A stretch of 64,000 nucleotides of DNA from assembly GCA_030428885.1 (NCBI GenBank), contig JAUIEJ010000013.1, forward strand, positions 62,001-126,000, written 5' to 3'. How positions within the stretch are numbered: the first letter of the stretch is position 1; the number at the start of each line of letters is the position of its first letter. The position numbers and the translations under genes were made by a program. Positions 58,201 through 64,000 of the stretch are shown here, in pieces. The DNA is from Gemmatimonadota bacterium (GTDB lineage Bacteria; Gemmatimonadota; Gemmatimonadetes; Longimicrobiales; Gaopeijiaceae). The notes beneath the pieces are model-generated. The model worked only from the letters and a program-made list of their open reading frames with translations, did no database searches and had not been told where the DNA came from.

Positions 58201-59022
58201 TTAGCGGATCGCCCGTGCCAGGGCCAGAAGGTCGTGAGGAGCCAGGGTCTCGGGGCGGCGCCGCAGGTCCAGGCCGAGGTCCGCCCCCACCCCCTCCACC
58301 CGCTCCCGGGAGAGCCCCAGGTCCGGGTGATCCCGCAGGGTCTTCTGCAACTGCTTCCGGCGCCACTGGAAGGCGGCGCGGGTGAGGGTCCTCAGATCCG
58401 CCTCGTCCCGGACGTCGAGGCGAGGCGGGGCGTGGGGCACGATCTCCAGCACCACCGAGTCGACCCCGGGAACCGGGCGGAAGGCCTTCCGCCCCACCTT
58501 GAAGAGCAGGCGGGCGTCGGCGACGCTCTGTACGCCCACGGCCAGGGCCCCGTACGCACCGGTCCCGGGGTCGGCCACGATGCGCTCCCCCACCTCCTTC
58601 TGCACCATGAGGACGATGCGGGCGGGACGGGGCCGCCGGAGGAGATGGAAGAGGATCGGCGTGGTGATGTTGTACGGGATGTTGCCCACGACCTTGAGGG
58701 CGCCGGGATCGGTGGACACCGCCGGGAGGTCGACGCGGAGCACGTCGTCGTGGATCACCTCCACGTCGGTCCGATCCCGGAAGACCTGGGCCCAGTGGGC
58801 CGCCAGGTCGTCGTCCAGTTCCACCAGGACCAGGTGCCGCACCGACCCCTCCAGATGCAGCGTAAGGGCGCCCCGCCCCGGCCCGATCTCCACCACTTCG
58901 TCCCCGGGCCCGGCGCCCATCGCGTCGACGATGCGACGCTGGAGATTGGGATCCACCAGGAAGTTCTGGCCCAACGACCGCCGGGCCCGCCCGTGGTCGG
59001 GCGCCCGGGGGTCGGAACTCAC
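58201..59022 (-). CDS. rsmA: 16S rRNA (adenine1518/1519-N6)-dimethyltransferase
   Basis: 273 residues. GQNFLVDPNLQRRIVDA, VVEIGPGRGALTLHL (SAM site), VVGNIPYNITTPILFHL (catalytic block), QKEVGERI and AFQWRRKQLQKTL. Dimethylates two adenines near the 3' end of 16S rRNA; loss gives kasugamycin resistance. GTG overlaps the phosphatase stop by 4 bases; TAA at 58201-58203 just before the Rex operator. Confidence 0.96.
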   Translation of the reverse strand: MSSDPRAPDHGRARRSLGQNFLVDPNLQRRIVDAMGAGPGDEVVEIGPGRGALTLHLEGSVRHLVLVELDDDLAAHWAQVFRDRTDVEVIHDDVLRVDLPAVSTDPGALKVVGNIPYNITTPILFHLLRRPRPARIVLMVQKEVGERIVADPGTGAYGALAVGVQSVADARLLFKVGRKAFRPVPGVDSVVLEIVPHAPPRLDVRDEADLRTLTRAAFQWRRKQLQKTLRDHPDLGLSRERVEGVGADLGLDLRRRPETLAPHDLLALARAIR

Positions 59023-60602
59023 TCCACCCCGGCCAGGACCATGGCGGTCCGGTCGTCGGCGGGCACCGGCGCCGGCGTGTGGGCCACGAGGTCGAAGAGG
59101 ACCTCCACGATGGCCTCGGGCGGCCGGGTGCGGTGCTCCACCACGGTGCGGAGCACCCGGTCCTCGCCCTTCTCGCCGTCGGGCCCCGGGGCGGCGTCGG
59201 AGAGCCCGTCGGTGAAGAGGAACACCAGGTCTCCCGAAGGATCCCAGGGCCGGACCTCCTGGGAGTACGATCCTGGCCCGGCGATCCCCACCGGGGGATC
59301 GGTGGCCCGGAGGCGCTGGGCGGCGCCGTCGGCCCCCACCACGAAGGCGTGGGGATGCCCCGCATTGGCCCAGGTGAGAGTCCGCTCCCGGGGGTCGAGC
59401 ACGCCGTAGAACAGCGTCAGGTACATCTCGGTGGACTCCAACTCGTCCCGCAGGGCGTCGTCCAGGTGCCGGAGCACCTTGGCGGGCATGGAGAACTCCG
59501 AGGCGTAGATGGTGGCGGCGCTCATGGCCAGGGCCATGATGAGGGCCGCCGGGAAGCCGTGACTGGAGACGTCGCCGATCATGACGCCCACCTTGTCGTC
59601 CTGGAGCTGGAAGACCTGGTAGAAGTCCCCTCCCACCATCTCCGCGGGCTCCACCCGGGCCGCGGCCCGCACGCCGTCGAACCGGTCCACGGCGGGCAGG
59701 AGCTTCATCTGGAGGTTGTGGGCCAGCTCCATTTCCCGGGCCATACGCTCCCGGAGCAGGCTCTGGCGGATCAGCCGGTTGTTCTCCAGCGCGGCGCCCA
59801 CCTGGGTGGCGATGGCCGAGAGCAGCTTCTGGTCGGACGCCGTGAACCGGCCGGCGTGGCGCCGGCCGATGAGGTTGATGACCCCCACGGTGCGCGCTTC
59901 GCCTTCGGGGGGGGAGTAGCGGATGGGGACCGACAGAAACGTCTCCCGCTCGTCGATGGCGCCGGCGGGGACGTCGCCCGCGGGCTCGGCGTCGGGAAGG
60001 GCCATGAGGGGGCGACCGTCCCGGAAGACCCGGGCCGTGACGGCGGGAGAGTCGTCGGCCCGCAGGGGACCCCGCACACCGCCGTCCCCCACCGAGGCCA
60101 CCAGCCGCAGTAGCCCCTCGTCGGACTCGTGGACCCAGATGGAGCCCCGCCGAGCCCCCATGACGTCGCACACCTCCCCGAGGATCACCCGAGCCGCCTC
60201 GTCGAGGCGGAGGATGGATCCCAGGGTCTCGGAGATGGAATACAGGAGGTTGATCTCCTCGTACCGCTCCGAGAGTTCGAAGGTGAAGAAGCGAATCTCG
60301 TGGGCCGAATCCAGGGCCCGGACCAGGGCCCCGGCCACCAGATCGGCCACCTCGTCGGCGTCGGCGCCGTTGCGGCTCCAGACCCGCAGCTCCAGATCGG
60401 AGCCGTCCCGCGGCTGGACCGTGCGACGGGCCGGGGGAAGGTCGGGCTCGTCTCCCGCGGACTCGGGATCGGGGTAGATCCGCCGGGGTTCCCGGTCGTC
60501 CCGGGCCCAGAGCGCGAGGTCCACCCCCAGGTGCTGGACGAAGTCGTCGAGGGACTCGCGAACGGATTCGGGGAGAGGAGAGTGGCGACGGGCCGGGCTC
60601 AT
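59019..60602 (-). CDS. GAF-domain SpoIIE/RsbU-type PP2C phosphatase
   Basis: 527 residues. A variable N-terminus (about 1-110), a GAF sensor (about 125-290, RLDEAARVILGEVCDVMG, VGVINLIGRRHAGRFTASD) and a SpoIIE phosphatase with the metal-binding block EMVGGDFYQV...GDVSSHGFPAALIMAL and the late DDRTAMVL. It should dephosphorylate the nearby STAS antagonist. ATG overlaps the RsbW-like gene by 4 bases. Signal sensed by GAF unknown. Confidence 0.94.
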   Translation of the reverse strand: MSPARRHSPLPESVRESLDDFVQHLGVDLALWARDDREPRRIYPDPESAGDEPDLPPARRTVQPRDGSDLELRVWSRNGADADEVADLVAGALVRALDSAHEIRFFTFELSERYEEINLLYSISETLGSILRLDEAARVILGEVCDVMGARRGSIWVHESDEGLLRLVASVGDGGVRGPLRADDSPAVTARVFRDGRPLMALPDAEPAGDVPAGAIDERETFLSVPIRYSPPEGEARTVGVINLIGRRHAGRFTASDQKLLSAIATQVGAALENNRLIRQSLLRERMAREMELAHNLQMKLLPAVDRFDGVRAAARVEPAEMVGGDFYQVFQLQDDKVGVMIGDVSSHGFPAALIMALAMSAATIYASEFSMPAKVLRHLDDALRDELESTEMYLTLFYGVLDPRERTLTWANAGHPHAFVVGADGAAQRLRATDPPVGIAGPGSYSQEVRPWDPSGDLVFLFTDGLSDAAPGPDGEKGEDRVLRTVVEHRTRPPEAIVEVLFDLVAHTPAPVPADDRTAMVLAGVE

Positions 60603-61042
60603 GCCGTCGCTGCCCCCCCGAACCCGGAGTCGAACCTCAGCACGAGGGTGACGCAGTTGCCCTGATCGTTGTAGTGGACCTCGTCCAGGAGCTGGCGCAT
60701 GAGGAACAGCCCCCGGCCGCCGGCCCGACACAGGTTGTCCGGCGTGGTGGGATCGGGCACGGAGCGGGGATCGAATCCCTCGCCCTGATCCATGACCCGG
60801 GCGGTGATGGCGGTTCCCCCGATGACCACCTCCACCCGGACCCGCTTGGACGGGTCCTCACCGTTCCCGTAGAGGACGGCGTTGGAGAGGGCCTCGGTGA
60901 GCCCCACCCGGAAGTTCAGACGGAGACGCCGGGCCTGGGCCCGGCACTCGGAGCAGCGCTGGAGGACGTAGTCCACCGCCTCCTCGATGGCCCGGACGTC
61001 GCTGGGGACGTCCAGGACGAGCTTCGGATCCAGGGTGTCCAC
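60599..61042 (-). CDS. RsbW-like anti-sigma factor / serine kinase
   Basis: 147 residues, GTG start. HATPase_c_2 fold with N box LTEALSNAVLYGN, G1 DQGEGFDP and G2 GGRGLFLMRQLLDEV. Phosphorylates a STAS antagonist and, when free, binds a target (a sigma factor in Bacillus). The STAS gene lies 5 bases upstream on the same strand. Its own sigma partner is not in the window. Confidence 0.92.
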   Translation of the reverse strand: MDTLDPKLVLDVPSDVRAIEEAVDYVLQRCSECRAQARRLRLNFRVGLTEALSNAVLYGNGEDPSKRVRVEVVIGGTAITARVMDQGEGFDPRSVPDPTTPDNLCRAGGRGLFLMRQLLDEVHYNDQGNCVTLVLRFDSGFGGAATA

Positions 61043-61047
61043 GGATC

Positions 61048-61380
61048 TCAGAAGCCCTCGAGGGCGTCCTCCCGCGAGTCCGCGATCCGGAAGAGCGTGT
61101 CGAGCTTGGTGAGCTCGAACAGGGTCCGGAGATCTTCGTTGAGGGACGAGAGGCGAAGCTCCCCGCCCTGCTCGCGGATCTTCTTCGAGAGGGACACCAG
61201 CACGCCGAGGCCCGACGAGTCGATGTAGCCCGTGCGGGAGAAGTCGATGACGAACTTCCGATCGCCGCCGTCGAGTTCCTCGAGCACTTTCGACTTCAGC
61301 TCCTGACGGTTGCCGACGATGAGCTGACCTTCGACGTCGATGACGGTCACGCCGCCCTGCTTCGTTACCGAAAAACCCAT
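61048..61380 (-). CDS. STAS-domain anti-sigma factor antagonist
   Basis: 110 residues. Single STAS domain with the phospho-acceptor region YIDSSGLGVLVSL (Ser55/Ser56). Unphosphorylated form sequesters the RsbW-like kinase. First gene of the switch module: STAS, RsbW-like, SpoIIE phosphatase. A candidate promoter and a stem-loop lie just upstream. Confidence 0.94.
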   Translation of the reverse strand: MGFSVTKQGGVTVIDVEGQLIVGNRQELKSKVLEELDGGDRKFVIDFSRTGYIDSSGLGVLVSLSKKIREQGGELRLSSLNEDLRTLFELTKLDTLFRIADSREDALEGF

Positions 61381-61441
61381 GCGAGTCGTTCTCCCAGATC
61401 GGTCGGTCCGCCGGGCGCGGAGGGCCCGGGCCGGCGCGCGG

Positions 61442-61464
61442 ATCCTCCGGGGGCGCCGGAGGAT
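61442..61464. terminator. Stem-loop between pta and the STAS gene
   Basis: ATCCTCCGG (61442-61450) pairs perfectly with CCGGAGGAT (61456-61464), 5-base loop. No T-run follows in either direction, so it may be an attenuating or stabilising leader hairpin as easily as the pta terminator. Confidence 0.45.
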
Positions 61465-61475
61465 ACGCAGTTTGA

Positions 61476-61505
61476 AGGATAATCCGGTGGCGGCGGGGGG
61501 ATCAA
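61476..61505 (-). promoter_or_regulatory. Candidate promoter of the partner-switch operon
   Basis: Minus strand: TTGATC (61505-61500), 18-base spacer, TATCCT (61481-61476). The -35 overlaps the pta stop. If used, the stem-loop at 61442-61464 lies early in the leader. Confidence 0.4.
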
Positions 61506-62488
61506 GATGCCTGGAGGACGGTGATGCACGCGACCTCCACGATGTCCAGGACCGAGGCTCCCCGGGAGAGATCGTTGCACGGCCGGGCCAGTCCCTGGAC
61601 GATGGGACCCACCGCGGCGGCCCCGGCCAGTCGCTGCACCAGCTTGTAGCCGATGTTGCCGGCGTCGAGATCGGGAAAGACGAGGACGTTGGCCCGGCCC
61701 GCCAGGGCGGAATCCGGCGCCTTCCGGCTCCCCACCGACGGGATCAGGGCCGAGTCGACCTGGAATTCGCCGTCGGCCTCCACGTCGGGTCGGCGTTCCC
61801 GGAAGAGGCGCAGGGCCTCCCGCACCCGGTCGATGGCCGGGCCCTCGGCGCTTCCCCGGGTGGAGTACGACAGGAACGCCACCCGGGGCTCGTCGCCCAC
61901 CACCCGGGCCCGGGACGTGGCCGCCGCAGAGGCGATGTCGGCGAGCTGCTCCGGCGTGGGGTCCTCCACCACGGCGCAGTCCGAGAAGGTGAGAACCTCC
62001 TCGCCGGCGCCCCGGAAGTCGGGCACCACCATGTAGAACGACGACGACACGGTCCGAATGCCCGGGGCCGGGCCGACGCACCAGAAGGCCGCCCGCAACA
62101 CGTCGCCCGTGGCGTTGTCGGCGCCGGCCACCGAGCCGGCCACGGTCCCGTCCCGGACCATCATGGCCCCGTGGACCAGGGGGTCGGTGACGAACTCCCG
62201 GGCCTGCTCCAGGGTCATGCCCCGATGGGCCCGGGCGGCCTGCAGGGCCACCGCCATGGATTCGGGGGCCCGGGCCGGATCCACCACCGACACGTCGCCG
62301 GCCCCTCGGGCGGCCAGGGCATCCCGGGTGGCCTCCAGGGGGCCCAGCACCACCGGACGGACGAGGCGGTCCTTCGCCAGCGCCGCGGCAGCGTCCAGGG
62401 TGCGGGGGTCGTGTCCCTCGGGGAGCACCACCCGGCCGCCGGCGGCCCGAGCCCGATCCCGCACCGACTGCTGGAAGAGGGAACTCAT
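61502..62488 (-). CDS. pta: Phosphate acetyltransferase
   Basis: 328 residues, the short single-domain form. [69 protein letters not shown] and [18 protein letters not shown] (motifs). Interconverts acetyl-CoA and acetyl phosphate. ATG overlaps coaD by 4 bases. No acetate kinase gene adjoins. Confidence 0.94.
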   Translation of the reverse strand: MSSLFQQSVRDRARAAGGRVVLPEGHDPRTLDAAAALAKDRLVRPVVLGPLEATRDALAARGAGDVSVVDPARAPESMAVALQAARAHRGMTLEQAREFVTDPLVHGAMMVRDGTVAGSVAGADNATGDVLRAAFWCVGPAPGIRTVSSSFYMVVPDFRGAGEEVLTFSDCAVVEDPTPEQLADIASAAATSRARVVGDEPRVAFLSYSTRGSAEGPAIDRVREALRLFRERRPDVEADGEFQVDSALIPSVGSRKAPDSALAGRANVLVFPDLDAGNIGYKLVQRLAGAAAVGPIVQGLARPCNDLSRGASVLDIVEVACITVLQAS

Positions 62489-62991
62489 GGCGTCTCCTGG
62501 AAGGCCGTCCGGAGACGCCGGAGCACCGGGGGCGAGACGAAGGCCGACACGTCGCCGCCGAGCCGGGCCACCTCCCGGACGAGGGAGGCCGAGATGAAGG
62601 AGTAGTTCACGTCGGGGGTCAGGAAGACGGTCTCGAGATCGTCGGAGAGTTCCTGGTTCATCTGGGCCATCTGGAATTCGTACTCGAAGTCGGAGACCGC
62701 CCGGAGTCCCCGAATCACCAGTTGAGCGCCCCGGGAGCGACAGAAATCCACCAGGAGTCCCTGGAAGGAGGTGCAGATGATCCGGGGCTCGTCGGCGAAC
62801 ACTTCGCCGATCATGGTGACCCGATCGTCCACGTCGAAGAGGGTGGCCTTTTTCTGGGTGGCCGTGTGGGCCACCGCCACCACCACCTGGTCGGCGAGGC
62901 GCAGACAGCGCCGGGCGATGTCCTCGTGGCCCCGGGTCACGGGATCGAACGAGCCGGGATAGACGGCCACCAGGGGACGTTGGGCGTTCAT
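62485..62991 (-). CDS. coaD: Phosphopantetheine adenylyltransferase
   Basis: 168 residues. [16 protein letters not shown] (T-x-G-H), [23 protein letters not shown] and [14 protein letters not shown]. Fourth step of coenzyme A synthesis. ATG overlaps rsmD by 4 bases, a very common rsmD-coaD pairing. Confidence 0.96.
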   Translation of the reverse strand: MNAQRPLVAVYPGSFDPVTRGHEDIARRCLRLADQVVVAVAHTATQKKATLFDVDDRVTMIGEVFADEPRIICTSFQGLLVDFCRSRGAQLVIRGLRAVSDFEYEFQMAQMNQELSDDLETVFLTPDVNYSFISASLVREVARLGGDVSAFVSPPVLRRLRTAFQETP

Positions 62992-63515
62992 GACGGAGCC
63001 ACCAGAGTGGTGAGGAGGGTGTCGCCGTAGCGGCGTTGCTTCGCCCCCGGTGTCGGGGGCAGCGCCTCGTCGGAACGATGCTCCACCCAGAGTTCCCGCG
63101 CAAAGGGCGCTCGGATGAATCGATCCGCCACGGCCGTGGCCAGACCCCGGGAATAGGGAGGATCGGCCAGGGCGAGGTCGAACGAGACCGGGAGGGGCCC
63201 GTCCAGCCAGGTCAGGGCCTCGGCCCGCACCACCGTGGCGGCGTCGGCCGCCCCCACCCGGGCCACGTTGTCGCCCAGGGCCCGGAGCGCCGCGGCGTCG
63301 TTCTCCACGAAGACACACGACGCCGCTCCCCGACTCAGGCACTCCAATCCCAGGGCGCCGGAGCCGGCGAAGAGGTCCACCACGTGGAGGCCGTCGAACC
63401 GCCCGCCCATGGCCGACATCCACGCCTCCCGCAGCCGATCCGAGGTGGGCCGCACGCGGCGCCCGTCCGGGGCCGTGAGGCGGCGCCCCCGCCAGGTGCC
63501 TCCGATGATCCTCAC
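62988..63515 (-). CDS. rsmD: 16S rRNA (guanine966-N2)-methyltransferase
   Basis: 175 residues. [41 protein letters not shown] (SAM site) and ADPPYS (catalytic DPPY). Methylates G966 of 16S rRNA. GTG start overlaps the recJ stop by 4 bases. Confidence 0.95.
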   Translation of the reverse strand: MRIIGGTWRGRRLTAPDGRRVRPTSDRLREAWMSAMGGRFDGLHVVDLFAGSGALGLECLSRGAASCVFVENDAAALRALGDNVARVGAADAATVVRAEALTWLDGPLPVSFDLALADPPYSRGLATAVADRFIRAPFARELWVEHRSDEALPPTPGAKQRRYGDTLLTTLVAPS

Positions 63516-64000
63516 GGCGCCGCCCCGGCGTGGGAGGGACGCAGGTCCAGGAGACGGAGCTGGGACGACCGGCGGCCCCGGTACTCGTTGGCGGTGAGGT
63601 GGAACATGGCGTCCACGCGGCTCCCGGTGAGGTCGTCCGGGGCGATGCGCTCCGCCAGTCCGAACCCGATGGCGGGCCGGGTCACCCCGCCCTGCTCCAG
63701 GGAGACCTTGAGGTGCCCGGTGCCCACTTCCCGGGGGCGCCCCACCACACGGAGTCCCTCGGCCCAGAAGACGGGGCGGGGGTTGCCCATGCCGTGGGGG
63801 CCCAGGTGGCGGAAGAGGTCGGCCAGGGCCAGGTCTGCCGCCCCCAGCTCCAGAGAGAGGTCGGCCCGGACCTCGGGCCGGAGATCGGCCCCGGCGAGTT
63901 CGTCCCGGGCCGCCTGGTTGAACGCCTCCCGGAACGCCTCGATGCGGGTCGTTTCCAGGTCCAGCCCCGCGGCCTGCCGGTGACCGCCGAACCGCACCAG
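63512..64000 (-). CDS. recJ: Single-stranded-DNA exonuclease RecJ, C-terminal part
   Basis: 163 codons visible, start lies beyond the window. FGGHRQAAGL is the DHHA1 motif; HLGPHGMGNPRPVFW follows, then an OB-fold domain (HLKVSLEQGGVTRPAIGFGLA, MFHLTANEYRGRRSSQLRLLDL). Degrades 5' ends in recombination and repair. Only the DHHA1 and RNA/DNA-binding end can be seen; the DHH catalytic part is outside. Confidence 0.9.
   Translation of the reverse strand: MVRFGGHRQAAGLDLETTRIEAFREAFNQAARDELAGADLRPEVRADLSLELGAADLALADLFRHLGPHGMGNPRPVFWAEGLRVVGRPREVGTGHLKVSLEQGGVTRPAIGFGLAERIAPDDLTGSRVDAMFHLTANEYRGRRSSQLRLLDLRPSHAGAAP

Overview
The window is about 64 kb of very GC-rich bacterial chromosome, densely coded with short intergenic gaps. 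The cell envelope looks diderm: there is an ExbB/ExbD/ExbD/TonB set, several lipoproteins with a lipobox cysteine, and outer-membrane beta-barrel candidates. The mix of a DivIVA-domain protein, DUF4388/TPR protein, DnaA-like ATPase, Minf_1886-family protein, DUF3187, CdaA and Rex in one diderm genome fits Gemmatimonadota or a close relative. This placement is inference; the window has no rRNA gene. No transposase, integrase, CRISPR array or phage gene was seen.

Layout. 1-2978 (-): ECF sigma factor, zinc-finger anti-sigma factor and two DUF4097 proteins. 3106-4148 (+): a small membrane/coiled-coil protein and a glycerophosphodiester phosphodiesterase, which runs convergently into a PAS sensor kinase (4081-5916). 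5962-10952: molybdenum-cofactor genes (MobA-MobB fusion, FdhD), Yip1 and DUF3187 membrane proteins, and a divergent di-haem peroxidase lipoprotein. 11033-15574: tRNA-Val, a lower-GC lipoprotein, a single-domain response regulator, an acidic beta-helix lipoprotein and two tiny membrane proteins. 15625-27710 (-): yggS, divIVA, ileS, rluD, then a tight four-gene set: a tandem DnaA-type ATPase whose second domain looks dead, a DUF4388-TPR protein, a membrane-tethered HExxH peptidase and an NtrC-type sigma-54 activator.

27803-36815 (-): TonB energising genes, then tilS-hpt-ftsH-folP-cdaA, headed by a second glycerophosphodiesterase and a small conserved protein. 37482-39385 (+): a secreted amidohydrolase and a membrane HExxH protein. 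39449-42300: tRNA-Met and a second lower-GC patch (Vps62-like lipoprotein, beta-barrel, small membrane protein). 42304-48972: a slipin, then ftsB/eno/plsC/thiL/nnr, a zinc ribbon and a Minf_1886 protein. 49063-55620 (-): thiolase, CPBP protease, 3-hydroxyacyl-CoA dehydrogenase, acyl-CoA dehydrogenase, leucine dehydrogenase and glyA, a plausible amino-acid/acyl-CoA catabolic run. 55745-58153 (-): rex behind its own operator, followed by an exonuclease and an MBL hydrolase. 58201-64000 (-): recJ (cut by the window end), rsmD, coaD, pta, then a STAS/RsbW/SpoIIE partner-switching module and rsmA.

Most genes are on the minus strand, and many neighbours share 4-base ATGA or GTGA stop/start overlaps, so translational coupling appears to be common. 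The points most worth following are the DnaA-like pseudo-ATPase operon, the GXHH signature in IleS (predicted mupirocin hyper-resistance), the Rex operator, and the two lower-GC lipoprotein patches.
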